A stretch of DNA of 64,000 nt. Origin: CAZKYX01 sp964557125 (GTDB taxonomy: Bacteria > Patescibacteriota > Microgenomatia > Levybacterales > GWA1-39-11). Where the stretch lies: the NCBI GenBank assembly GCA_964557125.1, contig CAZKYX010000004.1:1-64000 (forward strand), given 5' to 3'. Below are positions 8,072-16,527 of this stretch, piece by piece (the first letter of the stretch is position 1; every line of letters starts with the position of its first letter). The notes below the pieces were generated by a model, which made no database searches, was not told the origin of the DNA, and saw only the letters and a list, made by a program, of their open reading frames with translations. Made by a program: the position numbers and the translations under genes.

Positions 8072-8517
8072 GCGAGTTGAGCTCTTTTTCGGAGTTGGGG
8101 AAGATAGAGTGTTGTTGTAATCGCCTTGTCGGGAAGTTCCTCAATTTCTTCTAAAGAAAACCATTCAATTTTTTCACACTTTTGGCTCTCAACAATCCTC
8201 GGTTCACCTGATACTATTCGTGAAATAAACCCACTAGTCACCCAGTGCTGTCCTTCCTCAGGAATTATGTGATCAATTGCTGGTAGGTGATCTAATAGTT
8301 CAATTTCGATATCCAGCTCTTCTCTGATTTCTCGAATAATGGTATCAGCCATCGTGTCACCAAATTCGATAGTACCACCTGGAAATTCCCATTTACCTCT
8401 TTCGTTCTTTGCCTCCCGTCCTCTTTGAGCAAGCAAAAATTTTCCTTCAGGATTTTCAATAAGAGCTCCAACCCCAACACCAATAAAATCTATTCCTCTT
8501 TTGCTTTCGACATTCAT
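8068..8517 (-). CDS. Nudix hydrolase, MutT-like
   Basis: 149 aa. The Nudix box begins at G48 in WEFPGGTIEFGD and continues to REIREELDI at 62-70. Asp54 replaces the usual Glu and Asp69 replaces the usual Gly; the metal-binding EE pair (66-67) is kept. The core VGVGALIENPEGKFLLAQRG fits MutT/NudG-type enzymes that clean oxidised or unusual nucleoside triphosphates. Substrate not assignable. A TATAAT (8531-8526) lies 8 nt before the ATG. Confidence 0.88.
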   Translation of the reverse strand: MNVESKRGIDFIGVGVGALIENPEGKFLLAQRGREAKNERGKWEFPGGTIEFGDTMADTIIREIREELDIEIELLDHLPAIDHIIPEEGQHWVTSGFISRIVSGEPRIVESQKCEKIEWFSLEEIEELPDKAITTTLYLPQLRKRAQLA

Positions 8518-8556
8518 GTATACGTATTATAAGCCTATTTTGAAGGAAGTAAAGGC

Positions 8557-8937
8557 CTAGAGTTCGTAGATTTCAAGAGGCTGTCCGTCGGGGTCTTGGA
8601 AGAATGTAAATTTCTTGTTAGTTATGGTGTCCAGCCTCACTTCTTCAACAGGAATTCCTTTTGCAATCAACTGTTCTTTTGTTTTTTCAATACTTTCTAC
8701 CCCAAAAGCTAGATGACGAAGACCGGCTGCTTCAGGAAAGCTAACTCTCTTTGGAGGATTTGGGAAAGAAAATAATTCAAGCTGTAATGAACCCAATCGA
8801 AGGTCCAATTTGTAAGATTTGCGCTCTTCTCTATTTGTTTCTTTAATTATCGAAAACCCGAGCTTGTTTACATAAAAATCCTTACTAGCTTCGTAATTTG
8901 AGCAGATGAGTGCAATGTGATGAAGGGTCTTAAACAT
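8557..8937 (-). CDS. VOC family protein (glyoxalase I-like)
   Basis: 126 aa with the two paired beta-alpha-beta-beta-beta units of the vicinal oxygen chelate fold. Candidate metal ligands are the His in LHHIALIC, the Glu in LQLELFSF, the His in LRHLAFGV and the Glu in PLEIYEL near the end, a complete set for the lactoylglutathione-lyase-like YaeR subgroup. The real substrate is unknown and may not be methylglyoxal. A TATAAT (8949-8944) is 6 nt before the ATG, so the mRNA should be leaderless. Confidence 0.87.
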   Translation of the reverse strand: MFKTLHHIALICSNYEASKDFYVNKLGFSIIKETNREERKSYKLDLRLGSLQLELFSFPNPPKRVSFPEAAGLRHLAFGVESIEKTKEQLIAKGIPVEEVRLDTITNKKFTFFQDPDGQPLEIYEL

Positions 8938-8968
8938 TTCCTTATTATAATTGATTTTTCCTTTTTGT

Positions 8969-8981
8969 GTTTCGTGCTTCG
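8969..8981 (+). repeat. Left arm of a 13-nt inverted repeat flanking aclA
   Basis: GTTTCGTGCTTCG here is the exact reverse complement of 10219-10231. A partial second copy (TTCGTGCTTCG) follows at 8985-8995. It is a dispersed intergenic sequence and not obviously part of a mobile element. Confidence 0.6.
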
Positions 8982-9002
8982 ATATTCGTGCTTCGCATTT
9001 TG

Positions 9003-9008
9003 TATAAT
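9003..9008 (+). promoter_or_regulatory. -10 box of aclA
   Basis: TATAAT 8 nt before the ATG at 9017; no clear -35 and no Shine-Dalgarno. Predicts a leaderless aclA transcript. Confidence 0.55.
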
Positions 9009-9016
9009 GGTATTGT

Positions 9017-10201
9017 ATGGCGCGTAAGAAAATTTCCGAATTTGCCGCAAAAAAACTCCTGTATGACTTCTTGCAGGTCCCCTATGGTGGAATTACAGTA
9101 GATACGAGTGATGAATACTACGAATCCCTTAAAGCAAAAATGAAAGATGAAACACAATATGTCCTTAAGGTGGACCAAGGAATAAAACAACGCAAGAAAA
9201 AGGGGCTTGTTACCTTCGGTATTACAAAAGACAATGTAAAGGATGAAATAGAAAAACTTCAAGGTAATGGTTTTACCTTTTTTATACTTGAAGAATTCGT
9301 AGAACACGAAGGTTTTGGAGAATATTATTTGGCAGTAGAACGGGTAAGAGAAGGAAAAAAGGTATATTACTCAACTCTAGGCGGTATCGATATTGAGGAA
9401 AACAAGGATTCAATAAAAACCGTTATTCTTAAGACCAATGAAGATAGCAACGATATAGCGCTCAGTCTTCAAATTGAAAAAGAAACACTTGATAGCATTC
9501 TTACAGCTTTTGATGACTATTACTTTTCTTTTCTTGAAATAAATCCCCTTGTTGTTAAGGATGGACAGTACTATTTCCTTGATACCGCAGTTGAAGTAGA
9601 CACAGCCGCTGACTTTTTTGTGAATGGTGCATGGGGAAAAAAAGATTTTCGAGAAAGTACTCATAAAAAAACGATGGAAGAGCGCTCAATTGAGGAGTTG
9701 AAAGAAAAAAGCCCAGCTTCCTTTAGCTATAACCTGCTCAATCCAAATGGTTCTATTTTTCTTCTTCTCTCAGGTGGTGGTGCAAGTCTTGTTACTGCCG
9801 ATGAAATCTATCAAGCGGGTGCTGGTGAAAAGTTAGCAAATTATGGAGAATACTCAGGAAATCCAAATGCTGAAGAAACATACATCTATACTAAAAATGT
9901 CTTAAAAAGTCTTTTACTCTCCTCTTCTTCCAAGAAGGCCATTATCATTTCCGGAGGCGTTGCCAACTTTACGGATGTCAGGGTGACTTTCAAGGGAATT
10001 ATTAAAGCTCTAGGTGAAGTAAGTAGTCAGCTGCAAGAACAAAGTGTAAAAGTATTTGTGAGACGTGGAGGACCACATCAAGAAGAAGGGCTTTCTCTTA
10101 TGAAAAAGTTTTTGGAAGAGAATAATTTAATGGGAGAAATTCACGGACCAGAATTGACACTAACTGATATTGTAGCACCAGCACTAAGACACATTGCTTA
10201 A
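9017..10201 (+). CDS. aclA: ATP-citrate lyase, small (ATP-grasp) subunit
   Basis: 394 aa, matching the N-terminal third of animal ACLY and the plant/green-sulfur small subunit. It supplies the ATP-grasp and citrate-binding parts that make citryl phosphate from citrate and ATP. Diagnostic blocks are FLEINPLVV followed by LDTAVEVDTAADFF, the citrate-binding loop SGGGASLVTADEI, NYGEYSGNPNAEETY, GGVANFTDVRVTFKGIIKAL and VFVRRGGPHQEEGL. These follow ACL wording and not that of succinyl-CoA synthetase beta subunits. It precedes aclB, with a 136-nt AT-rich gap between them. Confidence 0.95.
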   Translation: MARKKISEFAAKKLLYDFLQVPYGGITVDTSDEYYESLKAKMKDETQYVLKVDQGIKQRKKKGLVTFGITKDNVKDEIEKLQGNGFTFFILEEFVEHEGFGEYYLAVERVREGKKVYYSTLGGIDIEENKDSIKTVILKTNEDSNDIALSLQIEKETLDSILTAFDDYYFSFLEINPLVVKDGQYYFLDTAVEVDTAADFFVNGAWGKKDFRESTHKKTMEERSIEELKEKSPASFSYNLLNPNGSIFLLLSGGGASLVTADEIYQAGAGEKLANYGEYSGNPNAEETYIYTKNVLKSLLLSSSSKKAIIISGGVANFTDVRVTFKGIIKALGEVSSQLQEQSVKVFVRRGGPHQEEGLSLMKKFLEENNLMGEIHGPELTLTDIVAPALRHIA

Positions 10202-10337
10202 ATTCTAAGCACTAAACACGAAGCACGAAACAAAAACAAAAAATTAAAATGACAAAAAATAAAAACGTTTTGAATTTAGGATTTATAAAATTGAAATTTG
10301 TTTCGAATTTCGATATTCGAATTCCGAATTTTGCCTT
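10202..10337. other. AT-rich gap between aclA and aclB
   Basis: Contains the right arm of the inverted repeat (10219-10231) and a stretch of TTCGAATTTCGATATTCGAA-like palindromic filler. There is no obvious promoter or ribosome-binding site for aclB, so co-transcription from the aclA promoter is likely. Confidence 0.5.
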
Positions 10338-12058
10338 ATGAATATACAAGAACTGAGAGAAATAGAACCAAAATTAATAATGATTGGAGCTCATGCTGGG
10401 ATTATTCAGTCAGTACTCGACTATGACTATCTCTTGGGTAAAAGTCATCCTTCTATTGTCGGTATTGTTGCAAATGGAAAGAAATTTGAACGATTTTTTT
10501 ATGGAAAAAAAGAAATACTCCTACCAGTATTCAACTCTCTTTCGTCAATCCCGTCACAAACGAAGGAAACCGTTACACTGCTATTAAATGTCAGCTCAGG
10601 GAGAAGAATACTTACTTCAACTGTAGAAGCACTTGATACATTTCCTAATCTTAATCTTGCCACGATATTTGCTGAGGGAGTTCCTGAAAAACATGCCATT
10701 GAGTTGGGCGCTTTTGCTCAAGCAAAAGAAGTTACCATCACGGGTCCGGCAAGCGTTGGGGTTGTTGTTCCTTTGAGTTTTAAATTTGGCGCAATTGGCG
10801 GAATTTCTGAGAAGCAAATTGGGACATCTGGAATACTCAATAAAGGAGGCGTCAGCGTACTTTCTGCGAGCGGCGGAATGGTGAATGAACTAGTTAATAT
10901 AGTTGCATCAACTCACAACAAATTATCTTTCGCACTCTCCTTTGGAGGAGATAGATTTCCGCTCTTAGAACCAGTGGACGCATTAAAGGCAGCTCAAGAA
11001 GATTCACAAACACAAGCAATTGTCTATTACGGAGAGCTTGGAGGCGAGGATGAATACAAGCTAGCAGAGCTTTTAAAAGAAGGGCATATTACAAAACCTG
11101 TCATTTGCTATGTTGCCGGAACGATTTCTGATTTATTTGAAACTCCGCCTCAATTTGGGCATGCAAAAGCAATGGCCGAAACAAAAGCTGAAGGAGCAAA
11201 AGAAAAAAGAGAAGCCCTTCGAGAAGCCGGTGCGCAAGTTCCTGAAAGTTTTAGTGAATTTGTAAATATGATAAAGACCCTCCCCGATTTTGGGTTTGAA
11301 TCAGGGAATGATACAATAGAAAATATGGAAGGCCGCAAACACGCTCTTATCGCATCAAGCATTTCAAAAGATGAAGATGGCGTCGTTAAAATACTGGGAG
11401 AAGAACTTTTAAGTTTTGCGAAAGGAAATTCATTCGCAAAAATAGCAGCATCTCTTTTCTTAGGAAAGAAAATACAATCAAGCGAAACAGAGGAATTTGT
11501 TGATTTTATTCTAAAAGTAAGTGTTGATCATGGACCCTATGTTTCAGGTGCTATGAACACCATTGTTACAGCTAGGGCCGGACGAGATTTGGTTAGCTCA
11601 CTTGCAACAGGCCTTTTGACAATTGGTCCAAGATTTGGAGGCGCTCTTAACGAAGGTGCAAAGAATTGGTTTTCAGGAGTTGTTGATGGAAAGTCGGCAC
11701 ATGATTTTGTAGAAGATTTTGCCTCAAAAAAGGTCTACATACAGGGAATTGGACACAAAAAATATAGGGTTGATATGCCCGACCCAAGAGTTGCTGAAAT
11801 CAAAACATTTGCTGAAAAGCTAGAACAAAAGCGTTTTACAAATTTTGCACTGGAAGTAGAAAAACTTACAACTGAAAAGAAAGGGAACTTAATTCTTAAT
11901 GTTGATGGAGCAATTGCGGCAGTTCTATTGGATTATCTTTCAGAAAAAGAAGGATACACAGATGAACAATTATGGGAACTCATTCAACAAGAATTTTTCA
12001 ACGCACTCTTTGTACTTTCACGAAGTGTTGGATTTATTGCTCATTATCTTGACCAGAA
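10338..12058 (+). CDS. aclB: ATP-citrate lyase, large subunit (cut by assembly gap)
   Basis: About 573 aa are visible. An N-terminal SucD-like CoA-ligase half (about 1-300) includes AEGVPEKHAIELGAFA, GPASVGVV, SASGGMVNEL and QFGHAKAMAET, with the phosphohistidine in the last. A citrate synthase-like lyase half follows, with DHGPYVSGAMNTIVTARAGRD, LLTIGPRFGGALNEG, GIGHKKYR and NLILNVDGAIA. Together they form citryl-CoA and cleave it to acetyl-CoA and oxaloacetate. The sequence stops at AHYLDQ, where ACLY homologues have roughly 20-25 residues left, so only the extreme C-terminus is hidden by the N run. The open frame across the gap is an artefact. Confidence 0.93.
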
Positions 12059-12158
12059 NNNNNNNNNNNNNNNNNNNNNNNNNNNNNNNNNNNNNNNNNN
12101 NNNNNNNNNNNNNNNNNNNNNNNNNNNNNNNNNNNNNNNNNNNNNNNNNNNNNNNNNN
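12059..12158. other. Run of 100 Ns (scaffold gap)
   Basis: Exactly 100 unknown bases, the conventional placeholder length. The left side is aclB and the right side is the end of murB, so the true missing sequence must hold the end of aclB and roughly 200 or more codons of murB. It is therefore several hundred bases or more, not 100. Confidence 0.95.
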
Positions 12159-12392
12159 CTGGTTGCAACAAAATGGCATGGCAAGGTTAGTATGGGATAC
12201 ATAATTGATAGGCTTGGATTTAAAGGACGACAAATTGGGCAATCCCAAATAAGTGAGAAACATCAGAACTTTATTATTAATAGAGGTGGAGCAAAAGCGT
12301 CAGACGTTAAGAAAATAATAAATGAGATTAGCGAGAAAATGCAGGAAGTATTTGGATTCACCCCAGAAGTTGAGATTGAAATAATAAGTTAG
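12159..12392 (+). CDS. murB: UDP-N-acetylenolpyruvoylglucosamine reductase, 3' part
   Basis: 77 residues after the gap match the C-terminal domain of MurB: a GYIIDRLGFKGRQIGQSQIS block (family wording GWLIE.AGLKG...G.A.VS), then EKHQNFIINRGGAKASDV and the closing FG..PEVEIE. MurB reduces UDP-GlcNAc-enolpyruvate to UDP-MurNAc with NADPH and FAD in the cytoplasm. The FAD-binding N-terminal region lies in the gap. It reads in frame with aclB only by chance across the Ns. Confidence 0.9.
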   Translation: MVATKWHGKVSMGYIIDRLGFKGRQIGQSQISEKHQNFIINRGGAKASDVKKIINEISEKMQEVFGFTPEVEIEIIS

Positions 12393-12432
12393 GTTTCAGG
12401 CTACAGGTTACAGGTTTCAGAAAGTAGTTGCT

Positions 12433-12975
12433 CTACATGCTCTTTAATCCTTCTCCCATTCCATAAAAACTAATACCAATAAATACAAGCGCATGGAAAA
12501 TAATTACAAGGGGAATTATTGTCAATACGACTTTTACTGATAAAGGAATTCTATGCCTATTTGTAGCAAATAAAATAATAAAGGATATTACTTGCGCAAT
12601 TACACTTGGCACAGACCAGATTGAAAAAATACTAAAATTTCCATACCAAACATAAGGAATAATAATAACTGAATTGAATAATATGAAAGCATGTACTATT
12701 TTGTACTTTGTATTACATATGAATACTGTTAATAGAACCACGTAGTATATATCTAAAAGTACTAAAAATATTAATGATAAGGAAGTAAAAAATCCAAATG
12801 GTTGAAAAAATCCTACTATCACAACCGCTGCGAATATTGGAAAAATCAGGGGGAATTTATTTAAAAAAATATTTATGTAACGTGCAAAAATACCTTCATA
12901 CAATGTTTCTTTATTTACAATAACATTCTTGGTCTTTTCAGAAACAATATTTTCTGGTGACGTGGTGTATTCCAT
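12433..12975 (-). CDS. Multi-pass membrane protein of unknown function (paralogue 2)
   Basis: 180 aa with about five hydrophobic segments after a polar 30-residue start. It is paralogous to the broken gene at 13085-13677: LDIYYVVLLTVFICNTKYKIV aligns with IDSYYAVFITTLIRFSKYKTL, and IWSVPSV with YWAVPTI. AAGGAG lies directly before the ATG with only 2 nt of spacing. It lies just beyond a 30-nt copy of the fusA 3' end, suggesting a local duplication. No family recognised. Confidence 0.65.
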   Translation of the reverse strand: MEYTTSPENIVSEKTKNVIVNKETLYEGIFARYINIFLNKFPLIFPIFAAVVIVGFFQPFGFFTSLSLIFLVLLDIYYVVLLTVFICNTKYKIVHAFILFNSVIIIPYVWYGNFSIFSIWSVPSVIAQVISFIILFATNRHRIPLSVKVVLTIIPLVIIFHALVFIGISFYGMGEGLKSM

Positions 12976-13050
12976 AACTCCTTAATTAGGATACCATAAA
13001 GACAGAGATATTAACAAAATGAGTTAGGCAACGAAAAGCATTAGAATTTA

Positions 13051-13080
13051 GAGGTGTTACTCTTCCTTTGGTACGAAGTT
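13051..13080 (-). repeat. Second copy of the fusA 3' end (30 nt)
   Basis: Identical at 28 of 30 positions to 13735-13764, which covers the last seven codons and the stop of fusA plus a few bases beyond. The longest exact run is 22 nt (13059-13080 against 13743-13764). The two copies bracket the frameshifted membrane-protein gene, as left by a tandem duplication or by an element that entered at the fusA 3' end. Confidence 0.85.
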
Positions 13081-13084
13081 ACTT

Positions 13085-13677
13085 TTAGCTTTTAGCTTTG
13101 AGTATCTGGTCTAAGCTGAGCGAAGTTAACCCCCAACCAACAAAAATTAAAATAATTATGTTTAAGACTATAAGAAGTGGTATCAGGGCGATTGAAATTT
13201 TCTTGGATGGAATAGTAACATCCTTTGTCTCTATTAAAAGAGCTATAAAAGAGAACAAGAAAGAAATGATAGTTGGAACTGCCCAGTAAGAACCAATTGT
13301 CGGGTTTAGGAAAAAATAATAGGAAGTAAAATAATGAAATTAAGAAAAACAATTATTTGAAGAGTTTTGTACTTGGAAAACCTGATTAACGTAGTAATAA
13401 AAACAGCATAATATGAATCGATAATAAGTAAAAAACATAATTGTAATAGAATCGGCAATATAGATAGTGAATCCCCAAAAATTAAAGCATAGCTTTTTGG
13501 ACTCAAAAAATAATATAAGGTGGGGGGAAGTACAAGAAAAAGTGGACCAAAAAGAACTGAAAAAACGAAATACTTTAAGTAGTAATAAGTAAGTTTGTTT
13601 GACGCTTTCGTAATACCCAGACCATCAATGGGATTATTCTTTTCATCAAGCTTTACACTATAAATCTCTTTTATCAT
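13085..13677 (-). pseudogene. Frameshifted multi-pass membrane protein (paralogue 1)
   Basis: The first frame runs from the ATG at 13677 to a stop at 13306 (123 aa, ending ILLPIIFS). Past a TTTTTT run on the minus strand, just before that stop, a second frame continues with YWAVPTI and runs to a stop at 13085-13087. Together they give about 197 aa that align with the 180-aa paralogue at 12433-12975 over its full length (WAVPTI with WSVPSV; hydrophobic segments in register). The 593-nt span is two bases over a multiple of three. This is either a true frameshift or an indel error in the T run. Confidence 0.75.
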
Positions 13678-13734
13678 GAATTAATAATAACAAGGTGACG
13701 CACTTGGGGCAAATGTTTGAATAAGAAAATTAAC

Positions 13735-13764
13735 GAGGTACTACTCTTCCTTTGGTACGAAGTT
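13735..13764 (-). repeat. fusA 3' end, parent copy of the 30-nt repeat
   Basis: Matches 13051-13080 at 28 of 30 positions. It encodes the C-terminal NFVPKEE of EF-G and its stop codon. Confidence 0.85.
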
Positions 13765-15864
13765 GGATTTTGCTTTAATTTGCTCCTGAATATTTTTTGG
13801 TACTTCCTCATAGTGAGAAGGTTCCATATAAGGATTTGCTCGTCCTTGTGTAAGTGAGCGAAGTGTTGTTGCATATCCTGACAATTCTGCCAAAGGAACT
13901 TGTGCAAGAATAATTCTTGAATTTCCTCTTTCTTCACTACCTGAAATCTGAGCTCTTTTTGCACTAAGGTCGCCAATAACATCTCCCATAAATTCTTCAG
14001 GAGTTGTTACTTCAACTTTCATAATAGGCTCAAGGAGCGTAACTTCTGCACTTCTTGCACCTTTTTGAAATGCTTGAGAACCTGCGATTTTAAAGGCAAT
14101 CTCAGAAGAGTCAACGTCATGATAGGTTCCATCGTACAAAGTGACTTTTACATCAACCATTGGGTATCCAAAACCAACTCCACGCTCCATTGCTTCTTTC
14201 ACACCCTTCTCAACTGGTGGGATAAATTCTGCTGGAATCGCTCCTCCTTTAATAGAATTCACAAATTCAAATCCCTCACCTCGAGGCTTTGCTTCAACAG
14301 TAAGTAACACGTGTCCATATTGTCCACGTCCTCCTGTTTGCTTAATATATTTAAATTCGGCATTCGCTTTCCCTTTTATGGTCTCTTTGTAAGCAACCTG
14401 AGGAGCTCCCACATTTGCCTCAACTCCCATTTCTCTTTTCATTCGCTCAACCATAATTTCAAGTTGCAATTCTCCAACTCCTGACATAATTGTCTGTCCT
14501 GTCTCATGATTCATCTTGACAGTAAAGGTCGGATCTTCTTCCATAAGACGCTTCATAGCAGCACCTAGTTTTTCTTGATCTGATTTTGTTTTTGGTTCTA
14601 TGGCAAGTGAGATAACTGGGTCTCTAAAGGTAATTTTTTGAAGAATAATTGGCTTTACTTCATCACAAAGTGTGTCTCCAGTAATAGTGTCTTTAAATCC
14701 AACGATAGCAACAATTTCTCCAGCAAATGCTTCTTTAATTTCCTCTCTTTGGTTTGCATGCATGAGTAAAAGTCTACCAACTCTTTCCTTTACATCTTTT
14801 GTTGAGTTATATGCATAGCTTCCTGATGCAATTTTTCCAGAATAAATTCTAACGTAGGTAATTTTTCCAACGTGTGGATCAACCTGAACTTTAAAGGCAA
14901 ATCCAGTAAAGCTCTCATCAGGAGTAAGATTGCGAGTCTCTTCAGCTTCTGTCTTTGGATTGGTTCCTGTTACAGTCTTCAAATCGAATGGAGATGGCAA
15001 GAAATCAATAACAGCGTCAAGAAGAGGTTGTACACCCTTATTTCTTAGGGACGTTCCAGCAAATACAGGTACAACTTTGTAAGCAATAGTTGCTGCTCGA
15101 AGTGCTGCTTTTAGCTCGTCGTATCCAATTTCGTCACCATTAAGGTATTTTTCAAGCAACACATCGTCAGTTTCTGCAATTTTTTCAATTAATTGCTCAC
15201 GGTATTTTTTAACCATGTCAGTCATTCCGTCTGGAATTTCATCCAAAACTTCAAAACTTGCTCCGAGTTCTTCACCATTCCAAATATAAGACTTTTCATC
15301 AAGAACATGATAAATTCCTTTAAAATCATTCTCAGCTCCGATTGGAAGTCCAATTGTCACTGGGTTTGCGCCAAGTCTATCAATAACTGATTGAATTGTT
15401 TTTTCATAATCAGCTCCAAGCTTATCCATTTTATTGATAAAACAGATTCTAGGAACGTTATATTTGTCAGCTTGTCTCCATACGGTCTCAGACTGGCTTT
15501 GAACACCCTCTTCAGCGTCAAGAACAGTAATAGCACCATCCAAAACTCTTAAAGAACGCTCAACTTCTGCGGTAAAATCAACGTGTCCGGGGGTATCAAT
15601 AAGGTTAAATCTGTGGTCTTTCCAGAATGTAGTAGTAGCAGCACTTACAATAGTAATGCCTCTTTCTCTTTCCTGATCCATCCAATCCATCGTTGCAGCT
15701 CCTTCATGAACTTCACCAATTTTATATGTTCTTCCTGTGTAATAGAGAATGCGCTCTGAGGTTGTGGTTTTACCCGCGTCAATATGCGCAATAATACCGA
15801 AATTTCGGATTTTGTCTAAGGCGACATTTCTGTCTTTTGTTGTTGTTGTAACGACTCCGGCCAT
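13741..15864 (-). CDS. fusA: Elongation factor G
   Basis: 707 aa, full length. It is the translocase GTPase of the ribosome. The P loop AHIDAGKTT is at 26-34, DTPGHVDF is the G3 motif and NKMDKLGADY the G4 motif; domains II-V follow, with LMEEDPTFTV, SGVGELQLEIMVERMKREM and a normal C-terminus. It is not in the usual str cluster: rpsL and rpsG sit 13 kb away behind rpoBC. It has its own extended -10 promoter and a leader with a terminator-like hairpin. Confidence 0.97.
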   Translation of the reverse strand: MAGVVTTTTKDRNVALDKIRNFGIIAHIDAGKTTTSERILYYTGRTYKIGEVHEGAATMDWMDQERERGITIVSAATTTFWKDHRFNLIDTPGHVDFTAEVERSLRVLDGAITVLDAEEGVQSQSETVWRQADKYNVPRICFINKMDKLGADYEKTIQSVIDRLGANPVTIGLPIGAENDFKGIYHVLDEKSYIWNGEELGASFEVLDEIPDGMTDMVKKYREQLIEKIAETDDVLLEKYLNGDEIGYDELKAALRAATIAYKVVPVFAGTSLRNKGVQPLLDAVIDFLPSPFDLKTVTGTNPKTEAEETRNLTPDESFTGFAFKVQVDPHVGKITYVRIYSGKIASGSYAYNSTKDVKERVGRLLLMHANQREEIKEAFAGEIVAIVGFKDTITGDTLCDEVKPIILQKITFRDPVISLAIEPKTKSDQEKLGAAMKRLMEEDPTFTVKMNHETGQTIMSGVGELQLEIMVERMKREMGVEANVGAPQVAYKETIKGKANAEFKYIKQTGGRGQYGHVLLTVEAKPRGEGFEFVNSIKGGAIPAEFIPPVEKGVKEAMERGVGFGYPMVDVKVTLYDGTYHDVDSSEIAFKIAGSQAFQKGARSAEVTLLEPIMKVEVTTPEEFMGDVIGDLSAKRAQISGSEERGNSRIILAQVPLAELSGYATTLRSLTQGRANPYMEPSHYEEVPKNIQEQIKAKSNFVPKEE

Positions 15865-15884
15865 ATTTGTTTTAAAACAAAAAA

Positions 15885-15903
15885 ATAACCCCTTTTGGGT
15901 TAT
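15885..15903 (-). terminator. Terminator-like hairpin in the fusA leader
   Basis: On the minus strand ATAACCC, a 5-nt loop and GGGTTAT are followed by a T run that ends the stem. It lies between the predicted fusA promoter (15917-15909) and the ATG at 15864, right at the predicted transcript 5' end. It may instead terminate the upstream GC-rich gene. Confidence 0.55.
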
Positions 15904-15908
15904 AAGCT

Positions 15909-15917
15909 AGTATACCA
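15909..15917 (-). promoter_or_regulatory. Extended -10 promoter of fusA
   Basis: TGG-TATACT on the minus strand, predicting a start near 15902 and a leader of about 38 nt. No clear -35. Confidence 0.55.
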
Positions 15918-15949
15918 AATTGAGGTAGAAAAATAAAGTGGATGTAGGG

Positions 15950-15977
15950 GGGCGCTGCTTTTTTATGAGCAGCGCCC
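15950..15977 (-). terminator. GC-rich hairpin behind the 15990-16487 gene
   Basis: GGGCGCTGCT pairs perfectly with AGCAGCGCCC over 10 bp around an 8-nt loop, 12 nt past the stop of the GC-rich gene. There is no U tract on either side, so it is an atypical terminator or an mRNA 3'-end protector. Confidence 0.5.
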
Positions 15978-15989
15978 TGTATACTGGGT

Positions 15990-16487
15990 CTAGCCTTCAG
16001 CTAGTTTGTAGGCAGTCTCCGCCCATGGCCCCATACTGGTGTCGTCGAATACTCCTCGTCGACCTCCATCAATAATGAGATTGGGGCATGAAACGACGTC
16101 GATTGCAGCAAGAAGTGTGCTCAGGGGAAGGGGCTTCCCGTAGCGCTTTCGAGCTTTTGGCAACTTGATGCACTCGCAGAAGAGTTCATACGCAAAGGAT
16201 TCGCGCATATCTTCTTGCTGACGGATAATTGCAGTATGCAAAAGTCTGAGTGCGGCCTTCCTGTCTTCGAAAAGACCAATCACGGAAATTGCTTCCGCAA
16301 GCTTTTCCGGCTCCCAGAAAGGATTTACCTCTCTGTCTTGAACACCGAGTTCCACCACGAGACGCGAGCTTAACCCGCTCATCATGTGCCTCTTGTGCAA
16401 AAGCATGAGGATGTCTTGCGACATCTGCTCATCAAGACCCTGCTCTTTGAGCACGCTGACCAGCGTTCTTACGACACTATCGGTCAT
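15990..16487 (-). CDS. GC-rich orphan gene, unknown function
   Basis: 165 aa, soluble, largely helical. Counted lines run at 47-58% GC against roughly 32-43% for lines of neighbouring genes, so codon use is foreign to the window. The residue pattern (EPEKLAEAISVIGLFEDRKAALRLLHTAI, then CPNLIIDGGRRGVFDD) matches no family I know. Unlike its neighbours it has a complete TTGACT/TATAAT promoter, a 75-nt leader with a perfect dyad, a strong GGGAGGT ribosome-binding site and a 3' GC-rich hairpin. It looks like a self-contained acquired cassette. Confidence 0.7.
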   Translation of the reverse strand: MTDSVVRTLVSVLKEQGLDEQMSQDILMLLHKRHMMSGLSSRLVVELGVQDREVNPFWEPEKLAEAISVIGLFEDRKAALRLLHTAIIRQQEDMRESFAYELFCECIKLPKARKRYGKPLPLSTLLAAIDVVSCPNLIIDGGRRGVFDDTSMGPWAETAYKLAEG

Positions 16488-16527
16488 ATACCTACCTCCC
16501 AGTTAATGTGCGATTGTTTTCGACCCC

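Noticed and set aside
10338..12392. A single 684-aa reading frame across the N run
   Set aside because: The two sides belong to different proteins (AclB and MurB); the frame is continuous only because unknown bases contain no stops.
13092..13352. 86-aa open frame in the frameshifted membrane gene
   Set aside because: It is in the third frame; the frame that aligns with the paralogue is a different one that lacks its own start.
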